This document shows positions 1 to 7,300 of a stretch of DNA of 45,170 nucleotides, in pieces (the first letter of the stretch is position 1; each line of letters starts with the position of its first letter). The position numbers and the translations under genes were made by a program. The notes beneath the pieces are model-generated. The model was not told the origin of the DNA. It ran no database searches and worked only from the letters and a program-made list of their open reading frames with translations. The DNA comes from Bacteroidaceae bacterium (GTDB lineage Bacteria > Bacteroidota > Bacteroidia > Bacteroidales > Bacteroidaceae): the NCBI GenBank assembly GCA_017465905.1, contig JAFTVE010000051.1:1-45170 (forward strand). Direction: 5' to 3'.

Positions 1-545
1 AGCACGTGGGAGTGCTCGGGATGATAGTTATCATTAGGCCCATAGAGGTTGGTAGGCATCACACTGATAAAATCGGTGCCGTACTGACGGTTGAGGTATT
101 CACAATACTTCAGGCCTGAGATCTTGGCCAAGGCATAGGCCTCGTTGGTAGGTTCCAAAGCAGAGGTGAGCAGGCAGCTCTCGGGCATGGGCTGAGGAGC
201 CAAGCGCGGATAGATGCAGGAGGAGCCGAGGAACTCGAGCTTCTTGCAGCCGTTACGCCATGCAGCATGGATGACATTCATCTCGAGCATCATGTTGTCG
301 TACATGAAGTCGGCCAACGCACTCTGGTTGGCAATGATGCCGCCTACCTTGGCGGCAGCCAAGAAAACGTATTCAGGCTTTTCTTCGGTGAAGAACATCT
401 CGACCTCATCCTGACGACAGAGGTCAAGCTCAGCATGTGCACGAGTGATGATGTTGGTGTAGCCTTGACGCTGCAGCTCACGCACAATGGCAGAGCCTAC
501 CATACCGCGGTGACCAGCTACGTATATTTTACTAGTTTTTTCCAT
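1..545 (-). CDS. fcl: GDP-L-fucose synthase, N-terminal part (runs off left edge)
   Basis: Converts GDP-4-keto-6-deoxy-mannose to GDP-L-fucose with NADPH, supplying fucose for surface glycans; cytoplasmic short-chain dehydrogenase/reductase. The reading frame starts at an ATG whose complement ends at base 545 and stays open for 181 codons to the window edge, so about the C-terminal 130 residues are missing. The Rossmann glycine motif G-x2-G-x2-G is at residues 11-17 (AGHRGMVG). The catalytic pair is Tyr137/Lys141 (YALAK), with a serine in LGSSCIYP upstream; these match the Ser107/Tyr136/Lys140 spacing of the E. coli enzyme. It follows the WecA-like gene on the same strand after 222 bp and is read as part of the same polysaccharide operon. 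The usual partner GDP-mannose dehydratase (gmd) is not in the window. Confidence 0.93.
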   Translation of the reverse strand, partial: MEKTSKIYVAGHRGMVGSAIVRELQRQGYTNIITRAHAELDLCRQDEVEMFFTEEKPEYVFLAAAKVGGIIANQSALADFMYDNMMLEMNVIHAAWRNGCKKLEFLGSSCIYPRLAPQPMPESCLLTSALEPTNEAYALAKISGLKYCEYLNRQYGTDFISVMPTNLYGPNDNYHPEHSHV

Positions 546-767
546 TATAATATTCTAACGTTAACGAAAATGTTTGAGAATTCTGAATTATGAACATCTA
601 AACTGTACAATGACGAGGTATCTCACAAAGTGTATTATGTTGCACGCAGACTACGCAGAATTCGCAAAGGACGCATTGTTTCACTCGCGTCTGCCTTCGG
701 AATGAGTCAACGAAAACGATGACGAAGACGAAAACTAACTGCTGGATGGTGCTCTCAATACTCAACC
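546..767. other. Intercistronic gap in polysaccharide operon, no gene seen
   Basis: This 222-bp stretch separates the WecA-like gene from fcl. It contains one copy of the AT-rich dispersed motif (GAATTCTGAATTATGAA at 578-594). Short open frames here have no recognisable protein character and I see no convincing promoter or terminator. Confidence 0.5.
578..594. repeat. Dispersed AT-rich short repeat
   Basis: GAATTCTGAATTATGAA, built from the unit GAATTxTGAATT. The same unit recurs in the gaps at 2261-2299 and 25536-25632. Function unknown. Confidence 0.55.
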
Positions 768-1934
768 CTACTTGCCATCCATGAGGTGCTGCATCCAAAG
801 GAAGAAGCCTTCGCGCTCGATATGGGAGAACTTACCGATGCGTTGCATGAAACGCCAGGCGGCATTGTCACGAACCTGGCAACGACGCATAAGCCCATAG
901 AAGCCAAAGGTGCTGAGAAGCGCCATGGCGACTACGACATAGAGCTGCACATCGATGCCAGCGCCACATTTGTAGGCGATATACCATACAAGGATGTTCA
1001 GAAGGTTAATCAGAAGGATACTGATGGTGGTGCCAATGTGGGAGAAGCCCATATCGATGAACAGGTGATGAAGGTGGGTCTTGTCGGGATGGAAGGGAGA
1101 GGTGCCACGAAGCATACGCATGCTCATCACACGCACGGTATCGAATACGGGAATGGAGAGGATGGCGAGGGTCAAAGGTACCAGGCCCATACCCCAATCG
1201 ACATAGACACAACAGAAGGTTTCAGACTTGAGCATATTGAGCACGAAAATGCTCATCACCGTGCCCATAACGAGGGTGCCACCATCGCCTATGAACATCT
1301 TACTGGTGCGCCCGAAGACATTGTGGAAGAAGAAGGGGATGAGCGAAGCGGCACAAGTGCAGGCAAGCATGACCATGGTGATGTCGCCCACAAAGCCAAA
1401 GAATACGCCAAAGATGGCACAGGCCATGATGCTGTAGCCACTGCTATATCCATCAACGCCATCGATAAGGTTAACGGCATTGATGAGACCGACAACAGTG
1501 ATCACCGTGAGGGGAATGCTCACCCATAGGGAGACTTCCTGCAGTCCCCACAGACCATGGAAGCTGTTGATGCTATAGCCACAGGTGTACATAAGCATCA
1601 GTGCAATGCCTATCTCGATAAGGAAACGCACCGCCGGAGAGAGGTCCATGATGTCGTCAATGGTTCCTACATAGAGCATCACCGACATGGCAAGAACGAT
1701 GGTGAAGAGGCTGCTGCAGTCGAAGAAGAGCTGGCAGATGCTCAACGACACCAAGATGCCGAACATAATAGCCATACCGCCCAACACGGGAACAGGAATA
1801 CGTTGGAGCTTGCGGGCATCGGGGTTGTCGACGATGTTCTTCGTCAGAGCGATATGAAGCATCCTGGGATATACCCATATGGCTGCCAACATGGATACCA
1901 GAAAGGGGACAATGACATGAAAGATGAAAGACAT
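768..1934 (-). CDS. WecA/TagO-like undecaprenyl-phosphate sugar-1-phosphate transferase
   Basis: Polytopic inner-membrane enzyme of the MraY/WecA family. It would transfer a HexNAc-1-phosphate (or related sugar) from a UDP-sugar to undecaprenyl phosphate, the first committed step of a lipid-linked surface polysaccharide. At 388 residues it has the family length and about ten hydrophobic segments. Family motifs are in order: the aspartate-rich loop VGTIDDIMD (about residues 89-97), NAVNLIDGVDG (about 152-162), FIGDGGTLVMG (about 214-224), and the His-rich loop HPDKTHLHHL (about 281-290). It starts 27 bp after the UpxZ-like gene, on the same strand. Motifs alone do not fix the sugar. MraY itself is unlikely, because the neighbours are capsule genes rather than the dcw cluster. 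Confidence 0.88.
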   Translation of the reverse strand: MSFIFHVIVPFLVSMLAAIWVYPRMLHIALTKNIVDNPDARKLQRIPVPVLGGMAIMFGILVSLSICQLFFDCSSLFTIVLAMSVMLYVGTIDDIMDLSPAVRFLIEIGIALMLMYTCGYSINSFHGLWGLQEVSLWVSIPLTVITVVGLINAVNLIDGVDGYSSGYSIMACAIFGVFFGFVGDITMVMLACTCAASLIPFFFHNVFGRTSKMFIGDGGTLVMGTVMSIFVLNMLKSETFCCVYVDWGMGLVPLTLAILSIPVFDTVRVMSMRMLRGTSPFHPDKTHLHHLFIDMGFSHIGTTISILLINLLNILVWYIAYKCGAGIDVQLYVVVAMALLSTFGFYGLMRRCQVRDNAAWRFMQRIGKFSHIEREGFFLWMQHLMDGK

Positions 1935-1961
1935 AGCTTGTTGTTGGGGGTTATGGGGTTA

Positions 1962-2258
1962 TCAATCATTAATAAAGGGGTACCAGGGATCATCGGTGGG
2001 GAGATGATAGCCATAGGAGGCTACACGCATGAGCTCAACGATGGTGTGGTGCAGAGCAGGATCGGAGGTGGCAGAATCATACGATGCCAAATAGGGATCG
2101 ACAAGAGCCATAGTCAGTGCCAAGCACTGCTCCTCATCGGACTCTGAAGAGAAACCTCCCTGAAGGTACAATGCGGTATGCATAGCTATCAGGGCTTCGG
2201 CACGTGCCTGAAGTGAGGCGGTGGGGTCGTAGGACTTATATAATTGAGCGTAAGACAT
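1962..2258 (-). CDS. UpxZ-like regulator of polysaccharide loci (tentative)
   Basis: A 98-residue soluble protein without signal peptide or membrane segment, between the NusG-like gene and the WecA-like gene. In Bacteroides capsule loci that slot holds upxZ, whose product inhibits the antiterminators of other capsule loci so that one capsule is made at a time. The segment EEQCLALTMAL resembles the conserved acidic-then-CLALLM stretch I recall for UpxZ proteins. It is shorter than most UpxZ members (roughly 120-160 residues). The assignment rests on position plus a short local similarity, so a different small regulator is possible. It is acidic and helical in character. Confidence 0.55.
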   Translation of the reverse strand: MSYAQLYKSYDPTASLQARAEALIAMHTALYLQGGFSSESDEEQCLALTMALVDPYLASYDSATSDPALHHTIVELMRVASYGYHLPTDDPWYPFIND

Positions 2259-2333
2259 GATGAATTCTGAATTCTAAATTATGAATTGTGAATTGTGAGG
2301 TAGGAGTCAACGCCAACAGCCAACAGCCAAAAG
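2259..2333. repeat. Two kinds of short tandem repeat between upxY-like and upxZ-like genes
   Basis: Bases 2261-2299 are made of GAATTCTGAATT / GAATTGTGAATT units. Bases 2312-2330 are CCAACAGCCAACAGCC-type heptamer repeats that run almost to the upxY-like stop codon. Neither encodes protein. Similar units occur elsewhere in the window. Confidence 0.6.
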
Positions 2334-2888
2334 CTAAAGTACTTGTATCAAGTCGGGGTGTACCTCGGCAGCTACAGCCAAAAGGCTGGGGAGCTGGACT
2401 ATGACACGACGGTTGCGAAGGCCCTGCACCTTGACAAAGATGCCCTCTACCCCATCGAAGGGACCTCCGATGATGCGCACGGGGGTGCCACGGCGAAGGT
2501 TGAGCTCTTCGGGACGGAAATAGAGAAGGCGCTCGTTATGGCTATCGCTCACTCGAATGAACTGGGACATCTGCACATCGGGAACCAAGATGGGCTCATT
2601 GCGACCATTGACTGGGCGAGTCAAGTACTGCACAATAGGCAACTGGGGCTTGAGCTCACGCATCATGGGCTGGGAAGTGCGGACAAACAGCAAATTATGA
2701 ATGGCAGGCATCAACTCGCGTGACTTGACTCCGTTGCGACCAGTGATAATCTCATGGCGCATGGGAACGAAGGTTTCGATACCCTGCTCAGAAAACCAGT
2801 CGCGTGCAACAAGCTCTCTGTGGTAAGGGGCACTCATGGCATACCATACCAAAGGGTCAGCATACGAATCTTCAGAAATCAATGTCAC
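2334..2888 (-). CDS. UpxY-type NusG-family transcription antiterminator
   Basis: A 184-residue NusG paralogue. The N-terminal NGN domain (about residues 12-115) begins with the typical WYAMSAPYHRE segment, where NusG proteins read W-Y-x-x-x-x-x-x-x-x-E. The C-terminal KOW domain (about 130-184) contains GTPVRIIGGPFDGVEGIFVKV. It is the first gene of the polysaccharide operon, and this is exactly where Bacteroides loci carry upxY, which acts on the 5' leader of its own operon to prevent premature termination. The start is 124 bp from the nearer crossover site of the upstream invertible segment. With the promoter in the present orientation, no promoter pointing into this gene is visible. A housekeeping NusG is excluded by context (no secE or rplK nearby) and by sequence style. 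Confidence 0.87.
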   Translation of the reverse strand: MTLISEDSYADPLVWYAMSAPYHRELVARDWFSEQGIETFVPMRHEIITGRNGVKSRELMPAIHNLLFVRTSQPMMRELKPQLPIVQYLTRPVNGRNEPILVPDVQMSQFIRVSDSHNERLLYFRPEELNLRRGTPVRIIGGPFDGVEGIFVKVQGLRNRRVIVQLPSLLAVAAEVHPDLIQVL

Positions 2889-3007
2889 AAACAGTCCGAT
2901 TTTTCAGTTATTACAGCGAAAAGGATGTTCTCTTGGCTCCTGACAACTAACAAAATCTGTTTGTTATCAGCGAATTACAGCCCCAGTTTGTTCTTTTCGC
3001 ACTTTTC

Positions 3008-3038
3008 ATAATAAATCTCTTAGCAAGAGATTTATTAT
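3008..3038. repeat. Left crossover site, 31-bp palindrome
   Basis: Two perfect 14-bp arms (ATAATAAATCTCTT and its reverse complement) around the 3-bp centre AGC. The 21 bp from 3012 to 3032 are repeated inverted at 3215-3235. The dyad form suits two recombinase monomers binding either side of a short asymmetric spacer. In the ON orientation it would also form a hairpin at the very 5' end of the capsule mRNA. Confidence 0.85.
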
Positions 3039-3073
3039 AAAATATTTATAACGAAATGATACTCAACATTTTA

Positions 3074-3082
3074 CCCCCCCCC
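3074..3082. repeat. Nine-cytosine homopolymer inside the invertible segment
   Basis: An uninterrupted run of nine C. After inversion it would lie just upstream of the -33 element (TTTG would map to 3077-3080 in the flipped numbering, with the C run moved to 3165-3173). Length variation by slippage is possible but not shown. Confidence 0.6.
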
Positions 3083-3166
3083 TACAGGTTTTCTCTTACA
3101 AATATCAGAACCTTTCCCCGAGTTCTTTTTCAAATCGCAATGAATGGCAAAAAAACCAATAAATAA

Positions 3167-3197
3167 TTTGTAGTTACGATATTTATGTATACTTTTG
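3167..3197 (+). promoter_or_regulatory. Bacteroidetes-type promoter within invertible segment
   Basis: -33 TTTG at 3167-3170 and -7 TACTTTTG at 3190-3197 with 19-bp spacing, a full match to the sigma-ABfr consensus. As read here it fires rightward into the 3' end of the recombinase gene, antisense to it. Confidence 0.8.
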
Positions 3198-3214
3198 TGC
3201 ATCGAACTTTTATT

Positions 3215-3235
3215 AATCTCTTGCTAAGAGATTTA
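3215..3235. repeat. Right crossover site
   Basis: Exact reverse complement of 3012-3032. Its own dyad arms are shorter (8 bp, AATCTCTT/AAGAGATT around GCT) than those of the left site, so the two sites are not equally palindromic outside the shared 21 bp. Confidence 0.82.
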
Positions 3236-3281
3236 CTACTATTCTATTTCCATTTACCCTAAACAGGCGATTTTTCTGAAG

Positions 3282-4229
3282 TTACAACATGTTCAATATC
3301 CGCTTATTAGCCTTATCTATCTCCAGATAATTGAAAGATGAGAGATAAATTTGCGTTGTCAACTCAGAATCGTGTCCCATTCCTTCACTAATAACAGAGA
3401 TGGGAATATGCGATGCACGGGCGATACTGGCCCATGAATGACGCGCCACATACATGGTGAGTGATGCATCGAACTTTATAATCTGCCCGATACGCTTGAG
3501 TTTATTGCACAACCACACCGAACGCGTCTTGTATTGCTGACGTTCGTCCACACCCTCGTTCTCGATAAGTGGCAACAGATAACGAGCTCCCTTCACATGA
3601 TAGCGGTCTACAATCTCCTGCATGCAACGCTCCCAACGGATGGAGAGGAGCTGCCCTGTCTTGCGGCGGGTATATGTCAAGCGGCCGTTGTAAAGGTTAT
3701 CTGCAGTGAGGAAGGCCATATCAATCAACGACATGCCACGAGTATAGAAACTGAATAGGAACATGTCACGAGCAAAAGCCAAGTCACAGTTGCCGGAAAG
3801 GTCCAGATTCTTGACCAGACGGACTTGTCTGAGTGTAATGGCTCGCTTGGCGGTCTTATCAACACCCGTATAAACCTGCCTGAAGGGATGACGCTGCTCA
3901 ACGAGACCCTTCTCCACTGCCTTATTATAGGCTGCACGCAAGATACGCATATAAAAGGAGGAGGTGTTCATCGCGACACCCCTCAGACGCAGATAGACCT
4001 CATAATGCAGGACTAACGTCTCGTCAATCTCGTCAAGATAGATGTCGCGCCCTCCATTGAAACGCGCAATGCTGTTCAACGCCGCCGTGTAGGTCTCGGC
4101 TGTACGTTCACGTCCACAATAGCGTAGCTGATCTATCAACTTATGCATGAAACCAAACAGTGTTTCTCGACAGGGTCGGCACTTCTCTTTACAGAGTACA
4201 CCCCTAAAATTTACCTGAATTACCGTCAT
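3282..4229 (-). CDS. Tyrosine site-specific recombinase, probable promoter invertase
   Basis: 315 residues. An N-terminal SAM-like core-binding domain (about 25-115) is followed by the catalytic domain. Catalytic features in order: Arg in the box FYTRGMSLIDMAFL (about 164-177); Lys in the beta-hairpin YTRRKTGQ; box II YVARHSWASIA (about 260-270), where the usual first His of H-x-x-R is Tyr; GMGHDSELTTQIYL with the second His and the Tyr nucleophile (about 284-297). This Y-V-A-R-H form is, as I recall, common among Bacteroides shufflon and inverting recombinases. The gene sits beside a 21-bp inverted-repeat pair flanking a promoter, so the local switch is its likely substrate. No mobile-element ends or cargo are seen. 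Confidence 0.9.
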   Translation of the reverse strand: MTVIQVNFRGVLCKEKCRPCRETLFGFMHKLIDQLRYCGRERTAETYTAALNSIARFNGGRDIYLDEIDETLVLHYEVYLRLRGVAMNTSSFYMRILRAAYNKAVEKGLVEQRHPFRQVYTGVDKTAKRAITLRQVRLVKNLDLSGNCDLAFARDMFLFSFYTRGMSLIDMAFLTADNLYNGRLTYTRRKTGQLLSIRWERCMQEIVDRYHVKGARYLLPLIENEGVDERQQYKTRSVWLCNKLKRIGQIIKFDASLTMYVARHSWASIARASHIPISVISEGMGHDSELTTQIYLSSFNYLEIDKANKRILNML

Positions 4230-4240
4230 GTTTTTTTCGG

Positions 4241-4248
4241 CAAAATTA
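4241..4248 (-). promoter_or_regulatory. Possible -7 element of recombinase gene
   Basis: CAAAATTA on the plus strand reads TAATTTTG on the minus strand, a TAnnTTTG match 12 bp before the start codon at 4229. No TTTG lies at the proper distance upstream, so support is partial. Confidence 0.35.
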
Positions 4249-4285
4249 GAATGTATTTGGATACATCGGACGTATGCAAAAGAAT

Positions 4286-4313
4286 CAGGGGCGAGCCGTG
4301 TGGCTCGCCCCTG
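4286..4313 (-). terminator. Intrinsic terminator of the 1363-residue surface protein gene
   Basis: Perfect 12-bp arms (CAGGGGCGAGCC and reverse complement) around a 4-nt loop, 24 bp after the stop of the 4338-8429 gene. On the minus strand it is followed by a T-rich stretch (TTCTTTTG). Confidence 0.75.
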
Positions 4314-4337
4314 ACTTGTATATTCAGATAAGACTCG

Positions 4338-7300
4338 TTACTTTACCAGAACTTTCTGTACTTCGACTGTTCCGTCGGTGCGGAAGATGCGGAAGATATT
4401 GATGCCAGACTGAGGAGTAGCAATGCGTACACCATCGAGCGTATAAATCTCGGTAGCAAGTACGGGAGCTACTGACTCCATATCTTGGATACCCTCACCT
4501 TCGCCTTCGGACTTACCAAGGTAGTAGAGATGCCATGCACCCACAACCTCGTAGTCATTGCCCAGGATCTCCGTCTTGGAGAGTCCGATGCGTGCCTTAC
4601 CATCGGCACCTACTTCGAACTGAAGCTTGTTGAGGTAGTGGCCCTGGTTGAAGAACTCAACGGTAGGTGTGGTTCCATCAGGAGCAAACATGCCGTTGGG
4701 GAGAGTGTAGCACTTCACACCATAATCAGTTGTTGAAGCATCTTCATAGAGGTTCATCACCTTGGTCTCGTACTTATTATCAGATGTGGTAGCGTATAGG
4801 GTGGTGAGATGAGTCTCTTCACCGCTCTCCTTACGGTTCCACTCTTCGTCATAATAGCCTGCACGGTAGTAGGTGTGTACGGTCACTTCATACTTACCCT
4901 CGGGAAGACCGACGAGGTCTTGGTAAAGGTCGATAGCTGCACGGTTGTAGCTTACGGTGTTCTGCTTATATCCGTTCATCGGACTGGTTGTCCAACCTTC
5001 GATAACGCCAGTAGCCTTGTCGCCCTTGGCGGGGTCAAAGTCGGGATTGATGATGAGCGAGGTCATATCAACAGGCTCGGGATCGGTGGGTTCAACCTCA
5101 CCGAGGTAATAGAGTCTCCATTCGCCTACTACCTCATAGTCATTGGCAAAGATTTCGGTCTTCTCGAGTCCGATGCGTGCCTTACCATCCTCACCCACAA
5201 CAAACTCCAGCTCGTTGAGGTAGTGGCCCTGGTTGAAGAACTCAACGGTAGATGATGTTCCGTCAGGTGCAAACATTCCATTGGCAAGGGTGTAGCACTT
5301 AACGCCGTAGTCGGTGGTGGCTGCATCTTCATAGAGGTTCTTGACCTTCACCTCGAACTTCTCGTCAGCTGTAGCGGCATAGAGGGTGGTCAGATGTGTC
5401 TCTTCGCCACTTTCCTTACGGTTCCACTCTTCGTCATAATAGCCTGCACGGTAGTAGGTCTGTACGGTAACCTTATACTTACCCGGTGTGAGGCCCACGA
5501 GGTCCTGATAAAGGGTAATCTCAGCACGGTTATAGCTTACGGTATTCTGTTTGTAGCCATTCATGGCGCTGGTGGTCCAGCCTTCGATAACGCCTGTTCC
5601 CTTGTCGCCCTTTGCGGGGTCAAAGTTATTGTTGATGATGAGTGAAGTTACATCAACAGGTTCATCGCCACCACCACTCATATCGGGAATCTTAAGTTCT
5701 ACGACAGCGAGGTTACACTCCTCAACCTTGGCTGTAGCCTGGGCATTGTCGTATGAGCCAGCCTCATAAGCTGCAGCAACCTCGGCATAGAGTGTCTTGG
5801 CAGCCTTCACGGCATCGGCCGATGCGGTTGCAGCATACTCGTCGATAGCTGCAGCCAGGTTAGCGATTGCGGTATTGAGCTTCATATAGGTATCAGTACC
5901 TGCAGCGACAGCCTCCATTGCTTGCTTGAGCACGATGAGGGCATCGTAGCGACTCTCATCGGCTGCAGCCTCAGCAGCAGAAATAGCAGCCTGCAGTGCA
6001 TCCAATTCAGGCTTGCCGGCCTTGTTTGCAAGGAGTGCCTGAGCTTCAGGAACAGTAGCAGCAATCACCTCGCCCAGAATTTCAACATTCTTGGCGCGAT
6101 AAATAAGGTTGGCATTGGTCCACCATGCACGGCTACCGTCAGCATAACGGAGGTCGTTGCGGATACCAACACGCAGAGTACCATCGGTTACGAGGCCATA
6201 GACTGTCTGCACATAGCGTCCATCGGTAAATGCCTTATAGGCACTGGCTGCACTGTTGGGAACATAGCCCTTCTCAGGATACTTATAGTCCTCGGCATGA
6301 GCTGATGTGTCGCTGGGGCAGTCGAGCACTGAGTTCATCAGCTTATCGTAGCTATTAATATAGGTATATGCCTTGTACTGCTCAGTACCTGTCAGTGCGG
6401 TATAGTCGGCTGCAAGGTAGCAAGCATTTACGGTGAACTCATAGAGTCCGTTGGGAAGGTTGGTGAGGTTCTGATGAACGTCGAACACCATATTGGGGCC
6501 TTCACCTACGGGATTATCGCCAGTAGGGAAAGTAACGCCGGGCTGTGAGGTCCAACCACCTTCCTCGGCAAACGAAGCATTCTTCAGCAGGTTAGAGCAG
6601 TTGGTGCCGTCAACAAGTGCATTGGCAATGGCATCGGCAAGCAGTTTGTCGAGGTGGGCAATCTCAGCCACAACCAGCTCGGCACTCAGATGTCCGTTCT
6701 CCAGGATATAGAGACCTGTACCATTAGGATAGAGCTCGGTGACCTCCTCAGAGAGGAAGAGATAATCGGAGAGGTTATACATGGCATCCTCATACTCGAT
6801 ATCGGGGTTGATAGTCTCCATATAGGCGCATGCCTCCTGATACTTGGTATAGAAGAGGGCATAAGCCTCGATGCTGGCTTCGAGTGCATTGATAGCCTCA
6901 TCAAAAGCCGCGATGGCTGTACCTATCGACGCTGCATCCGTAGCAGCAGCCAAAGCATTGCGGGCTGCGATATAGGCCTCGAAGGCTGCTTTGTGATGGT
7001 GCACTTCATTCTCGTCGAAGAAGGTTTCATAGTCAACCGACTTGCCCATGTAATCCGAAGCGAAGTAAGCAAAAGCATCGTCACTATTGCCCATGTAGTG
7101 AAGCTGCCAGTTGTCGAAGAGTGTCCAGTCGCCACCAATCTGTCCCTCTTTCTTGAGGCCGATGGTGAGCTTGCCGTCACTTACGTAGCAGAGCAAGGTG
7201 TTGCCCAAGTACTTTCCTGCTTGCATATAGGCTGCAGCAGTAGCCATATCGTTGGGGATGTAGCCATAGCTATTGGTCGAAGTGTTAGAACCTATCGCCT

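Larger units (their letters stand above)
3012..3235. promoter_or_regulatory. Putative invertible promoter segment (phase-variation switch), OFF orientation
   Basis: Bases 3012-3032 and 3215-3235 are exact reverse complements of each other over 21 bp, enclosing 182 bp. Each repeat contains the core AATCTCTTAGCAAGAGATT (as its reverse complement at the right end). The only promoter matching the Bacteroidetes consensus inside the segment is TTTG (3167-3170), 19 bp, TACTTTTG (3190-3197), reading rightward, away from the polysaccharide operon. Inversion would put the -7 element at about 3050-3057 facing upxY, with a leader of about 155 nt. A tyrosine recombinase gene lies 46 bp to the right. Size and layout match known Bacteroides capsule promoter inverters. 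Inversion itself is inferred. Confidence 0.85.

Noticed and set aside
786-1529. Open frame of 247 codons on the plus strand
   Set aside because: It is antisense to the WecA-like gene, has biased Glu/His/Gly content typical of a reverse-strand shadow, and shows no domain, signal or ribosome site.
3282-4229. Recombinase as the integrase of a genomic island or conjugative element
   Set aside because: No attachment-site duplication, tRNA target or mobilisation gene is near; the adjacent inverted-repeat promoter segment gives a better explanation.
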